Part shown: in pieces, positions 26,221 to 38,569 of the stretch
How positions within the stretch are numbered: the stretch's first letter is position 1
Layout: the number at the start of each line of letters is the position of its first letter
Notes under the pieces: generated by a model
The model's database searches: none
The model's input: the letters and a program-made list of their open reading frames with translations, nothing else
Told to the model about the DNA's origin: nothing
Position numbers and translations under genes: made by a program
Assembly (NCBI GenBank): GCA_963921795.1
Contig: OY997657.1
Span: forward strand, 31,808,071 to 31,872,070
DNA from: Nannobrachium achirus
Lineage: Eukaryota; Chordata; Actinopteri; Myctophiformes; Myctophidae
DNA: 64,000 bases
Direction: 5' to 3'

Positions 26221-26405
26221 GTACGGGAGAGAGCGGGAAGAGCACGTTCATCAAGCAGATGAGGATCATCCATGGAACGGGCTACACAGACGAGGACAAG
26301 AGAGGCTTTATCCGGCTCGTCTACCAGAACATTTTCACCTCCATGCAGTCCATGATCCGCGCCACAGAGACCCTCAAGATCCCCTATAAATACGAACAGA
26401 ACCGG
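26221..26405 (+). CDS. gna11: gna11 exon 2: P-loop and start of the helical domain
   Basis: Residues 46-107. The exon completes the nucleotide-binding P-loop GTGESGKS (Lys52 and Ser53 contact phosphate and Mg2+), followed by [11 protein letters not shown] and the start of the alpha-helical domain ([19 protein letters not shown]). The acceptor is TGTCCTCAG and the donor GTGAGA. The codon split across exon 1/2 (G|GT, Gly46) is intact. Confidence 0.97.
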
Positions 26406-26605
26406 GTGAGAGCCTGGCTTGACACACTGAAAATGAAAACGGAATGTTGAATGTTAACGTCAGACTCCAGTAGCATACCTGTCTGGGGTGGTGATGCCCA
26501 CTCTTTAAGTATGATATAAGGGCAAATTGGCCACCGTGGGCAAAAGGCACAGATCCCTGCCAGGCCAGGTTTCTTACCCAGGCCTGTGAAATTCTAAAAG
26601 GATGG

Positions 26606-26800
26606 ATTATTTTGTGTGGCTTTTCTGCCTTTTTATTGATAGTATGTCAGTGAAGATAGGAAACGGGGAGAGAGAGATGGGGAGTAACACGCAGCAAAGG
26701 TCGTCGGGATCAGGACTCGAACCAGCAACACGTCGTCAGGCTGCATTAGCCTACTGTATATGTGGTATGTGCCTGGACGCGCAATTTGGAATCACACCAC
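26606..26800 (-). mobile_element. tRNA-derived SINE, reverse orientation
   Basis: Read on the - strand it has the B-box GGTTCGAGTCC, then CGACGACCTTTGCTGCGTG and a CATCTCTCTCTCCCCG stretch, and ends in AATAAAAAGGC. It is the same family as 7843-8040, more diverged. The A-box region is not clear. Confidence 0.75.
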
Positions 26801-26839
26801 AGCTCCAGGCAGAGCCGCTTGTTTCACCAGCGTCGGCAG

Positions 26840-27062
26840 GTAGGGTAAGGTTTAGGCCTAGTTTTACTGAGGTTAGGTTTAGGCATAGTTTTACTGAGGT
26901 TAGGGTTAGGTTTAGGCATAGTTTTACTGAGGTTAGGGTTAGGTTGAGGCATAGTTTTACAGAGGTTAGGTTGAGGCATAGTTTTACTGAGGTTAGGTTT
27001 AGGCATAGTTTTACTGAGGTTAGGTTTAAGTTTAGGCATAGTTTTACTGAGGTTAGGTGGTT
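26840..27062 (+). repeat. telomere-like minisatellite, copy 3
   Basis: Seven or so units of 27-36 bp, each GGTTTAGGCATAGTTTTACT followed by GAGGTTA, with optional extra GGGTTA steps. The repeat creates long open frames on both strands that are not genes. Confidence 0.9.
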
Positions 27063-27233
27063 CGACCACCCGGCACCTCTGTGCGGTGCAAAAGGAGCGC
27101 TCCCTAGCTCCAGTTCAGCCGACTTTTAGGCAGTCATAGCTCATAGTAGCCAATTGGAATCTGCTCATACTGACTGATATACGGATACAGAACCATATAG
27201 GCTATATATCATTGCTGTTGTGTGTCCAAAACT

Positions 27234-27596
27234 CAGGGTTCCCATGGTCATGAAATCCCTGGAAATATTTTGAAATTAGAAAAATATTTTTCCAGTACTA
27301 GAAACGTTTTGGAATTGAACAAGGGTCCTAGAAGGTCCTGGAAAAATAGCTATGCATTGTTTTTGGTTATTGATTTTGTTAACTCTTTACTTTTCATACC
27401 TTTTGACATGGGCCATCGTGCGCGATCCGTATGCACGCCACGGTCAGTTCGCTGCGCGCACGCTTTATTTTTGCATTGCACATAGGAGTAAGCGACTCGT
27501 TATTGTGCTAAATTATTGTTATATAGTCCTGGAAATTGGGTTAAATATATAAATAAAGTTTTGGCAATGCATTGGTAAAAATGTGTGGGAACCCTG
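27234..27596. mobile_element. hAT-like MITE (CAGGGTTCCCA ends)
   Basis: Left end CAGGGTTCCCATGG and right end TGTGGGAACCCTG are inverted. AAAACT abuts both ends. Non-coding. Confidence 0.75.
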
Positions 27597-28065
27597 AAAA
27601 CTGTTCTTTTAAAACACAATATATTATTTAAGAAAAATGTTGGTAGTGGTGGTGGTCCAAAATTGGTATCGGCACTGAAACAAAAATCTGGCATCGGTTG
27701 GGCTCTACAGCCTCCTCCGGGCTCTCACTGCTTTTCTGAATGAGGAATGCTTGAGAACCACATTCTGTTTTATTGCCTGAATCGGTTGATAAAGATGTGA
27801 TGTATCCATCTGTTTCGCTTTCTGTCTATCAAAACAGATACGAATCTGGCAGAGGGAAACACTTTATCAGCCCCATCTGATTAAACGGATGCACATCATT
27901 GAAAAATAACTGAAAATAGACACACAGTGGATGAACCCCCCCTTTAAACTCTTTCTCCATTTCTCTCCCCTATCTCCCTCATTCCTCTCCCCTGTCCATG
28001 CTTTCCTCTTCTGTCCCTCCCTCTCTACCTCACTTGCTCCCTCTTTCCATCCCTATTGTCCTCAG

Positions 28066-28220
28066 TCTAATGCCATGCTGGTGAAAGAGGTGGACATTGA
28101 GAAGATCAATGGCTTCGACCAGCCCTACATCACAGCCATCAAGACGCTGTGGGCTGACCCGGGTATACAGGAGGCCTACGACCGCCGTAGGGAGTACCAG
28201 CTCTCCGACTCCACCAAATA
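28066..28220 (+). CDS. gna11: gna11 exon 3: alpha-helical domain
   Basis: Residues 108-158 plus two bases of Tyr159. Encodes [16 protein letters not shown], then [20 protein letters not shown] and LSDSTK, the conserved helical domain of Gq-class subunits. The acceptor is TTGTCCTCAG, and the donor GTATGT follows the split Tyr codon (TA|T). The same phase fits both candidate exon 4 copies. Confidence 0.97.
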
Positions 28221-30052
28221 GTATGTCTGTGTGTGTGCGGGGAGACTGATGCATGCTGTATGTATGTGAGTGTTTCAACATCTGATAAATGCAGTCTTGA
28301 GTGTGGGTAGATGTCTTTTGTCTACAGGACTGATGCACAGTTTTTGTATGTGTGGGACAGCAGTTGGGGTGCATGAGTGTCTATGTGCATATAAATCGTC
28401 TCAGTGAAATTGGGTGTGCATGCGGATGTAATGTAATATATGTCAAGGAGACCGAAGTGTTCTCAAGGAGAACCAGATTTCATAGTGAAATAGTTGGGGT
28501 CTGCTTGGCTGGCTTGGTGATGCTGCATCTATATGTATGGGGGTTGTGAACAGTGTCATATGTTCGGTTTCAGGAGTGACAACAATGCCGTGAATTCCCT
28601 TGCTGTGACAGGGGATTTTCTTCTTGTTACCTACCTAAGTGATTGTCTGATAGAGTACTCAAAACGTAGTATAGTGGCTTAGATGGGTTCTCCTGTAACC
28701 TAAAGGTTGCAGGTTTGATCCCCCAAGTAGTGAAGGCCTTCTAAATCTACTCTGATAAGAGCATCCACTAAATGCATGAAAGTTGTGACTGCTGTTAATC
28801 GCCTAACAAAAATGTGTACAGTGATAATTTATACCATCAGTGCTTCTTATTTGAATTGCACTGATGACCGTTGTACTGACAAGTCAAATATTCATTGGAA
28901 TTATCAGTGCAATGTGACGCCGGGGCCCCTGAGAGCTGAGCTGATGGGAGAATAAATGGGGAGAGGTGGAGCCTGAGAGTGCATGCAGAGTGCATGCTCT
29001 CTCACCCATTTAACACTCGTAGCTAATTGAAAGCAGAACAGTGACTCACAGGCCACTGTCTTGCCTCTGACTTAGCTGCGGCATACTTTTATCATAAACG
29101 TGCCATTAGGACTTCTCCAATGTAGTGTCCACATGTACATGGCAATCAGATTTAGCTAATGTACCACTTTGTTGGAAGTGACCGTATCTTAAGTGTGGCA
29201 CATTAATAGCCTGGACATGATGCACAAAATCATGCCAGAGACTAATTTAGCAGAGAGTAAATCATTAAGTCACTAGGATAATCATAAACGTTTTATATAT
29301 TATAAACATGCAAATGGTTAAGAAGTTGTGATGTTCCTTTGTTCAATCTCAGGCAGCAGGGAAAGTGTGGCAATTTGGCTCATGGATATCAAAGCCAGAG
29401 TGTGTTTTTGACAGGTACCAGCAGCTCCTAAATATGATTCTGATCTCTCTCAAGGATCGAAATGTGCGCAGCCATACTGGACAGACCTCTGTCCTGTAGC
29501 ATTTGCAAATACTGTTTATTTTGTCTTTTTATTGGTGGGGTTTGCAACAGTAATAATTACAAGCACCAGAAATCAAATATTCTACCCTTTTGTGATTGGG
29601 AAATTTACAGTCTCTGAATACAAAAAAAAAAAAAAAACACACTCACCTGTTGGTATAGGCAAGTTAAAACAAATACGAAGAATTAATCATAAAAATATCT
29701 TTAACCCCAGGTCTGTTGCTTCCTAGTAGATCCAAGGTGCTGGTCCAGGCTAAATGCCCAGGGTCATTTGAAGTGCTCCACTCCAACACGCTGCCCCTGG
29801 TTGTTGTTTTGATGTATTACAGTGTAATGTTTTTCTAATTGCTGTGTGTGCACTGTGCAGCATGCACTCATGCATGTTAATGTGTGATGTGTAGGCCGCA
29901 TGTTTGTGTGTCTTCATGTTATTGTTATATGTCTAAGATTGACTACAGTATATATGTTTGTGTTTGCATGCGAGTCTCCAGAGCGTGAGTAAATGTAAAG
30001 CCTACATTTCATCAATCTCAACGTTACCCTGCATTGTGCATGTGTTCTCCAG
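28221..30052 (+). other. gna11: gna11 intron 3
   Basis: 1.83 kb to exon 4a. It contains one SINE (28660-28790) and a poly-A stretch at 29624-29637. No other feature is recognised. Confidence 0.9.
28660..28790 (+). mobile_element. tRNA-derived SINE (second family)
   Basis: B-box region GGTTGCAGGTTTGATCCCCC and the tail motif CTGATAAGAGCATCCACTAA followed by ATGCATGA, characteristic of a widespread teleost tRNA-SINE. Short and diverged. Confidence 0.75.
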
Positions 30053-30181
30053 TTACCTTAGCGATATTGACCGCGTGACTGCGGAGGGGTACGTTCCCAC
30101 CCAGCAGGACGTGCTGAGGGTCCGTGTTCCCACCACGGGCATCATAGAGTACCCCTTTGACTTGGAGAACGTCATCTTCAG
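30053..30181 (+). CDS. gna11: gna11 exon 4a: switch I region, GNA11/GNA14-like version
   Basis: Residues 159-201 plus two bases of Arg202. Encodes [26 protein letters not shown] and [12 protein letters not shown]. Arg183 and Thr186 of switch I, needed for GTP hydrolysis and Mg2+ binding, are intact. The acceptor is TGTTCTCCAG and the donor GTACCT. The DLEN ending matches GNA11 and GNA14. A second complete copy (4b) lies 1164 bases downstream with the same length and phase. The two are probably used alternatively; 129 is a multiple of 3, so using either, both or neither keeps the frame. Confidence 0.93.
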
Positions 30182-31345
30182 GTACCTTCCCATGGTACCA
30201 GGACCACAGCCCCACAGCAGCTAGAGACTGGCCCAAACCACTGATGGCTCTCAGGAGTTATATAACAGGCTTACTAGTAGTTGGTAGAGGACCCTCTCAC
30301 CCAGAGCTATTAACAGGGGGTATTTCGGTTGAATTGAAGTATTGCCGTGTTGGTGGCATCAGTTGCCTCAAAAGAAGTGCTGGCTGAAAAAGTGTAACCA
30401 AACCCTAGACTCAGATTTCAAGTTAATTTGCTATAGCCAGGTGTCCCACTGACAGAAGGACATGATAGTTTTGCTATGTTCAAATCAGTTGAACCTTTAG
30501 GGTAACCTGACTGCAGTTCGGTGGTTTGCGGCCAGACTTGAGCCGAATTTCTGGGTGGCAAGATAGAGACCGAAGCTGGAGTGTGACGTGAGCCGCCGCC
30601 AAGCACCAGATGGAGATGCATTGGACAGATATGTCAAAGATTCTCCAGGAAGTAATCGGAGTGCCATATACAGAAATCCACTGAAATGTTGAGGAGTTAT
30701 AACAGTTTGGAATTAGGAAAATGAGGTCTCCTCCTGTAAATATGTAATGATAAGCTTCCTGGAATCTTTTGACATAATCTGTGTATAAATCCTCTTTATC
30801 TCATCCCAGGTGGTTTCTGTTTCTGCTGCATTGGCCACCTCAACTACTGTCACTGATGCCCCATCTCACCTTCTCTGTCTGCTTCAGACACACACAAGAC
30901 CTCATCAAGCACCCTCTCTGGGACGTGCACTCTCACGGCCAAGTCCTAAATAGTTTTGCAAATTGAAAGATTCTCATTACCAACCGCCTAGAATGATTTT
31001 GTGACTTCAAGTCATGTTGAAACTTGAATATCTACCATTGCTGATTTGATGTCTGATCTTTAGATGTACACGTAGCTGTAGCTACAGGTTAAACACAAAT
31101 CTTGGAGAGTCGGATGTGAGGGATTCAGGGGTGTGATGAGGTGGTGGACCAGTGACAATAACAGCCTTGTGTTTTCTGATATACGGTGTTCTCACCGAAG
31201 CTTCTTCCACAGGACTGATCCACGCTTCTGGAATGGCATGGGGGTTGTGGTAACTGCCTGTCACGCTTTATATAACTGTTGTTTCTGTCTTTTTTTCTCT
31301 TCCTATCTGTCTCTCTTTCCTCCTTCTCAACTGGTCTGCCTGTAG
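30182..31345 (+). other. gna11: interval between the two exon 4 copies
   Basis: 1164 bases with no recognised repeat. The last 80 bases are a long C/T-rich tract before the 4b acceptor. Confidence 0.85.
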
Positions 31346-31474
31346 TTATCTTACCGATCTGGATCGTATCTCAGATTCCAACTATCTTCCCACCCAACAG
31401 GATGTGCTCAGGGTGCGCATCCCAACCACTGGAATCATAGAGTACCCCTTCGACTTGCAGAGCATCATTTTCAG
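31346..31474 (+). CDS. gna11: gna11 exon 4b: alternative switch I exon, GNAQ-like version
   Basis: A second, full-length exon 4 of 129 nt in the same phase. It encodes [31 protein letters not shown] and [12 protein letters not shown]. Arg183 and Thr186 are present. It differs from 4a at about 12 of 44 residues, and mostly in conservative ways. DLDR and DLQS are the forms found in GNAQ. The acceptor GTCTGCCTGTAG and donor GTAGAA look functional, and there is no stop or indel, so it is under constraint and not a decayed duplicate. Mutually exclusive use with 4a is inference. Confidence 0.88.
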
Positions 31475-31773
31475 GTAGAAAAGACGCCTCTATCGGACTG
31501 AGACATTTCAGTTCCTCTCTGTTACTAAGTCACCCCTAGGTTTCCCATTGAAGTCTTTAACCCATAACTCATTGAATGTGTGTCTGTCTTCGCCCCAAAA
31601 GATATGCTTACTTTATGAACATTGTGTCTCCTCATAAATTTAGTTAGCCATGAACTGTCTGTACCCAGAGCCCACTCATCTTCCTCTCCGCACCCTCCTC
31701 ACCACACCAGACATTCACAGAAAAACATGCTCACTTTGGCTATCACAGTTTTATAGCCTACAACCACGACTAT

Positions 31774-31830
<57 letters not shown>
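31774..31830. repeat. (CA)n microsatellite
   Basis: About 28 CA units. Confidence 0.97.
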
Positions 31831-31832
<2 letters not shown>

Positions 31833-33187
31833 CCCACACTTGTGAGCCCAAAGTCCTACATTTTGGAGCCCAGTCTTTGTAAATGGGTCACCTCGCTCCT
31901 CTCCTCTCTACTGCCTCCTCCTTTCCTCCTCTCCTCCTTTCCTCTCTGGCTGGCAGAGGAAACGAGGTCGTCCTCTCCGTGGTGGAGTGTTATTTTGGGC
32001 AGCAGGTCCTGCAGGGCCCTGATTGGCCCTGGGTCTCTGTGGACTGCAGTGGACTGGGCCATTGCCAGGGGGCGCTCTTGCAAAGCAAAATTAGTGGATC
32101 AGATCTGTGCTGCTAGATCAGAGGCACATCTTGCACCCCCACCAGAGGCTTTCACGTGCACATCTTGTAATGGGCAAAATACTGTACGCAAGGTTTATGG
32201 GGTTAGAGGCCATGTGAGGACATGCAACGCACACGCGCCTGAATAGAAAAGTAAATGGTTTTGAAGGATTTGACTGAATCGGTTGTCGCAGATTAACACT
32301 TAATGAAACTGGGACCTAAATTCCCATATAAGCAAAAGATGACCTTGCTCTCATTGCCGTGAATGAACAGGCTGAAAGGCTGTTGCTGGAATATGTTTTA
32401 CCCAAGTGAAAGGTTGCGCGCCAAATGTTTTCTTCACATCACGTGCAAGTGCGTCTTCTTTTGAAGCCCTGTTTATCTGTGAGATTAATACTTCTCAGCT
32501 CGTAGTGGCCAGATGACTTAGGACTGCATCATTCTACCGTCGGAGGGATCAATTTACTAGAGGAGGTGCCCTCTGTAATCCTAATCGTTTCCACGTCTTC
32601 TTTCCTGTGTCTTCCTTTTCTCCTACTTGTCACAGATTTTTCCTCTCCTGTACTTTCTGCTGTTCTTTTTCCCCCCTCTTCTTTTCTTGTCCTCCTCTCC
32701 ATCTATTCTGTTTATCCTTTCGTCCTTCATCTTAGCCCCTCCTCCTTCTCTCTCTGACTATTTGTCTCCTCCACACGGGTTTTAACGGCTTCACGACTGC
32801 TCTAGTTCAGTGCTTTATCATACACTTGCACCAGGAAATGGCTGGTAGAGAAACTGATGCTTTATGATCCCCCTCTCTTGCCCTATCGTGTGGTATGAAT
32901 CAAGTAGAAGTTACTGCCTGCCTGATCTGTAGCATCCAATGGAAAATGTGAACCCCCTAATGTCATATTGGGAGGTTAAAAAATAGCACCACTCAGTTTA
33001 AGAATTCCTATACGTTCCCTGTAGTCTAGGGCTGTGATATATTTATAACTATCCATAGCCTCTCACAAACCAGGAACAATTTTGTGCTGACATCAGGTGT
33101 GAAATCTTAGGCTACTCCCTATATGAACAGTAGGGAAGAAAGGCTACCAGGTTATTTTGTTGGGATATGGGTAAATGTTCTGTAGAG

Positions 33188-33448
33188 AAGTGGTTTCCCA
33201 AATGTTTTAGCTCTAGACCTTGACGAGAGATTTCTCTCCCTGGGACCCAAACAATTGAGAATAGCAGATCTGCAAGCTCGTAACGCCTTGCATCGTGATG
33301 CATTGTGCACTTGTAGATCTGCTATTTTCACTACTACTCAAAGAAGAAAAAAACAGATTTGATTTGTTTGATATATTTGAGGAAGCGAATGAAAAAAACA
33401 ATTTACTCCATAAAAATGTATCCAGGACCCACTGTTTGGGAAACACTG
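33188..33448. mobile_element. hAT-type MITE with palindromic module
   Basis: Ends AAGTGGTTTCCCAAATG and GTTTGGGAAACACTG are inverted. Flanks CTGTAGAG and CTGTAAAA match at 6 of 8 positions. It is the reverse-oriented relative of 54783-55162 (shared GTTTTAGCTCTAGACC). The palindromic module lies at 33258-33330. Confidence 0.85.
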
Positions 33449-34155
33449 CTGTAAAATGTTGAGAATATGGTACTTCCATTTCAAATGGCTCTTAGAAACA
33501 TTACTGTCAGCAGATTAGCACCAATACATTCATATATTTTGTTGGGAGCTGTGGTATTGTTGTTTATGTAAATAATGATTGGATTCTCCTGGGCTTTATA
33601 TGAATTCTTAAACTGGCACTTATCACCCTTTCAATTGAACCTACTGTGGAAACTTACAGTATCTTTGTGGATGGTGACGGGCACAACTTACTTCTTCACT
33701 TGCACCGTTTACATGCAACCAGTTTGTGTCTCTTGCCTGTCTTTGGACTTACCCTTTGCCACTGAAAAGGCAAGAGTTCAACAAACTGTTCCAGTCTATC
33801 ACTTTTCACATTTGTGGTATGACCATGTTTGGAGAATGAATTTGTTTTGTCACTGCTCTAACTGTACTTTAGGTGTTGAATCCATCAGGTCTTCATTGTC
33901 CACTTAAATGGCAACAATTGAGTATGCTCTCTTAAGCTATGGACTTCAAGCCTACTTTTGTCCCCATGTGATGGGTAAAATATATGCTAGCGAGTCTGTC
34001 CCAAATTGAGTCATTTTGGCCTTGTTCTGCTTCTGATAATATACCGTATAAGCATTGCTACATTACCATCATATCAAGTGCAGGAGTCGAGATTGCTGGA
34101 TTTGAACTGAAGCTACATTTAAACAAATTCTGCACCGATGGATTCAAAACCGTAG

Positions 34156-35005
<850 letters not shown>

Positions 35006-35158
35006 AATCGTATGGAGGAGAGTAAGGCCTTGTTCAGGACCATCATCACCTACCCATGGTTCCAGAACTCTTCTGTCATCCTCTTCCTCAACAAGAAAGA
35101 CCTGCTGGAGGAGAAGATTCATACTCACACTTGGTTGACTACTTCCCTGAGTTTGATG
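35006..35158 (+). CDS. gna11: gna11 exon 6: guanine-specificity motif; 1-base deletion
   Basis: Residues 246-296 plus one base of Gly297. Encodes [19 protein letters not shown], then [23 protein letters not shown] is the guanine-base recognition motif of G-proteins. After ...EEKI (35119) only two bases remain where the next (Leu) codon should be. The expected [13 protein letters not shown] then continues in another frame from 35122. The exon is 153 nt where 154 is needed. This 1-base deletion does not compensate the 2-base insertion in exon 5. Splice signals (TTCACTCCAG and GTATGT) are intact. Confidence 0.9.
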
Positions 35159-35332
35159 GTATGTATGTGTGTGTGTGTTAGAATATGTGTACTGTATATG
35201 GACTTAGAATTCACTCCTACTGTATATAAACGTAGAATTTAACACTCTGGAGCCCCGGTCCTAGTCATAAGGCGTCATAAAGTAATTTCATTGACCTGAA
35301 CGCCACGTATGTACGTTTCCCTGCAAGCCAAA

Positions 35333-35435
35333 TGACGTCATGATGACGTTATGATAACATCCTCCGGTGACGTTCAGAACTAGGCCTGATCACAGCCCAT
35401 ATGGGGATGATCTTGACGTCATTACCAGGACGTCA
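35333..35435. promoter_or_regulatory. cluster of CRE-like TGACGTCA sites
   Basis: Two perfect palindromic TGACGTCA sites (35333-35340 and 35414-35421), plus TGACGTTA (35344), GTGACGTT (35366) and GGACGTCA (35428), within about 100 bases. CREB/ATF proteins bind TGACGTCA. Whether this cluster is functional or part of an unrecognised repeat is unknown. Confidence 0.35.
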
Positions 35436-36499
35436 TATGGACTTTTTAGTTTGACAGGATATGTTAGTTGAAATATGAGCATATAAGGTTATATTCTGGG
35501 ACATATCTGAACGGTTATGATATTTATCTGTCATCATCGTGGGCAGGATTTATGTTTGTTGAAATCAGGTGATATTCTAGGCCAGATCTGACTAGCCATG
35601 GTTTGACTTGATCTGGCCCCAATCGAGTTGTCACTGATTGGTCCGGGTCCTGACCGTGCTTGCTGGGATATATATGCATATGACATATTGATATTCCTCT
35701 CCCAGTCCCAAAATCTCCATCCCTATTCTTTTTTTAGATGACACCAAAATGTAGAGCCTTCTCTGGGTACAAAATTAACCCTACAAAATCTGAAGCCATG
35801 CTGCTACGGTGAGAGAGAGATGAAGCAGGGGACCCCCTCTACATGTTGTATAAAATTGTGTTGCAGATTTTCATCGATTTCATAGATAGATTCGTAGACT
35901 TGTATGACAGCACTGTCATCAGTATATGTTGGATTCATGTTAATATGTTGTTGTTGTTGTTTTTTTTTTTCTTTTTTCAGACATTTAACCACTTAAATCG
36001 TCAATACCTTATATCACTCGGTACATATTTGCCAAAAATAGCCGATCTACAAGCTCTCAACGCTGCTATTTTCGGCCAAAGTTCTCAGAATAGGGATGCG
36101 AGTGTCAAGTCGTTCATTTAAAAGTTTGAACCTATCACACAAAGATTTGGCGGCCCCCCTGTAGTAACTCTGAGGACCCCCTGTTGAAGACCCCTGCACT
36201 ATGCCATTGTGTAGTATTAGTCTTTGCACATAGGACTCCCTTAGCCTTGTTCCCAGCCCTTACTCATCTGTGAAGAGAAAAGTTTGGTGGTCAGCAACTA
36301 ATCTAGAGAGTGTCTATAGGGGCGGGACTCCGTTATACGTATTTCCCCGGAAACTAGTTTTGTTTTTGACCAATCACAACACTTGTTTCATTCACAGAGA
36401 ATGTACATATCACCAGTAAGACTCCCTATTCGGGAGATAAGTGACCGTCACGTCGCATACACAAACTTTAGAAGCCAATGGTAGCCAATCAGGTGGGAC

Positions 36500-36835
36500 A
36501 GATCCATGTTGATGACATGACTTTAGAGATACTGTGTACCGCTTTGCGTGATTTTAGGGCAAAATCTGTAGGAGCAGTGTCCAAAAATGTGTTTTGCAAG
36601 AATCGGCCTCATGGTGGTGCTAATAGAGGGCTGTGTGAGAAATGAGGGGTGGAGGTTTTGGTTTGGCAGACAAGGAGTGTGTGTGTGCAAAGTTTGGCAT
36701 GGATAGGGGCAATGGTGGCGGAGATATGAGTAGGGCAAAAGTGTGACGTGACGTGTGACGAACAGACTGACAGACAGACAGCCGGTGGAGGTTTTGACCT
36801 CATGTGTGCACTGTCATATACATTCACACAGTGTA
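36500..36835. repeat. dispersed repeat related to 13020-14340
   Basis: Shares GCCTCATGGTGG and a GAGACCTAGTTT-like end with the repeat in intron 1. Degenerate. Confidence 0.5.
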
Positions 36836-37808
36836 GAGACCTAGTTTAAACCATGAGCCTTACCATGGTGGCCAAGATGATGACACTATGCTCTCTACAT
36901 GGCATGTATCTGCAATGATATACAACCCTACATCCTACTGAATCCACTATGCCACACACAGCTGTTGCTCACAGCAGGCGTGATCACACATTTGCAATTT
37001 ACCAACCTTAAATTTACAAATTAGTATGTAGCCTAATGTATGGTGCAGGCTATGACAACCTGCAATATTGTCACCAAAAAAAAGGGGGAAGGGGCAGCCA
37101 CACTTGACAGTTATGTTGAAAATCATCTTTCACCTCCGTTGTCTCTTCACTGATGTATACACACAATGACTTGGTGTTCTGTTACATAATTTATAAATTG
37201 CTGTTTTGTTTTTGTTTGGGTTTTTTTTGGTCAAAGAGTGCAATGGATCAGAACGCTGGTGTTAATTGGTGGTTAATTGCAAACTTCCCATTTCAAGTAA
37301 TTTGCCTATAATTATCTTTCAAAAGCACCACAGATACAGTACTATATGGTCTAGATGTGTTGCTTTAGCTCTACCTAGTGAATTTATTGCCTAGTACTCC
37401 ATCCAGCGCAATTTGCCTCATTTTCCCTAAACGTTTGCTTGCACTCACTCATTCTCACTGCAAACACATGGAGAGTGTTTGTCATGATCAGTGCATGTCT
37501 GTTATTCAAAGGCCATCTAAGATCTTTGTTAGGCACTTTGTTGTCTTTTTGAGTAGACAATGTTTTTACCCCTTTTTTTGCCAATTAAATCCTCCCCACA
37601 TACTGTACCCTACTGGCTCACCTGCCACTGCCACGTCCTGCTCCTCCCGCTCAGCACTCGTTGCTGGCCTGTATGAGAGTGCATTGACTGAATGACACAG
37701 ACCAGTTGTGTTCATATAGACTCGCAATTAAGCCAAATGCATCGTGGTGGACTTTACCACTGCGCCACCCAAGCACCACTGTGGGTCACTTCCTTTGGTG
37801 TGGAGTAA

Positions 37809-38117
<309 letters not shown>

Positions 38118-38496
38118 GGGATCACGCAACGACGCACACCTCTGCCCCTTCATTGCACAAACAACACACCTCTTTTACAGAGGGTGCGCTCGGTAACACA
38201 CGCATCACATGGCATATGACGCCCGCATACATACACACCAAAAGAACCCTTCCTTTTTCATCTAGTACAGTGGATTCACAGATACCCCCACCCACCCCCT
38301 CTCTTCTCCCACCTGCATACATCCTCCTGTCTGTCACCAAAGCTCTTCCTCCTACTCTCAGCAGCTTATTGTGTCAGAGTCCTGGTTCCACCCAAAGCTG
38401 CTCCTTGTGTCACATTTGGCCAGCAGCTGGCTCTGGCACACTGACCTGGCACACGGGCTGTCCCCCACAGGCTATATAGTGACTTTGGAGGGGATT

Positions 38497-38516
38497 TTGG
38501 TGTGTGTATGTGTGTA

Positions 38517-38564
<48 letters not shown>
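38497..38564. repeat. (GT)n microsatellite in the gna11 3' UTR
   Basis: GT units with a few GTAT interruptions. In the sense RNA this is a UG repeat. Confidence 0.95.

Positions 38565-38569
<5 letters not shown>

Larger units (their letters stand above)
26406..28065 (+). other. gna11: gna11 intron 2
   Basis: 1.66 kb holding a reverse-oriented SINE, a telomere-like minisatellite and a hAT-like MITE (listed separately). The last 150 bases are a strong C/T tract ending ATTGTCCTCAG. Confidence 0.92.

Noticed and set aside
26840..27062. CRISPR-like regular array
   Set aside because: Units are contiguous with no unique spacers, and the context is a vertebrate intron.
26602..27129. 175-codon open frame with repeated RHSFTEV peptide
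   Set aside because: Translation of the telomere-like minisatellite plus a SINE, on both strands.
30053..31474. Exon 4b as a pseudo-exon
   Set aside because: Splice sites, length, phase and switch I residues are all intact, and substitutions are mostly conservative.
33575..33907. 110-codon open frame as a gene
   Set aside because: It lies in the gna11 intron with no family motif, splice context or homologous pattern that I recognise.
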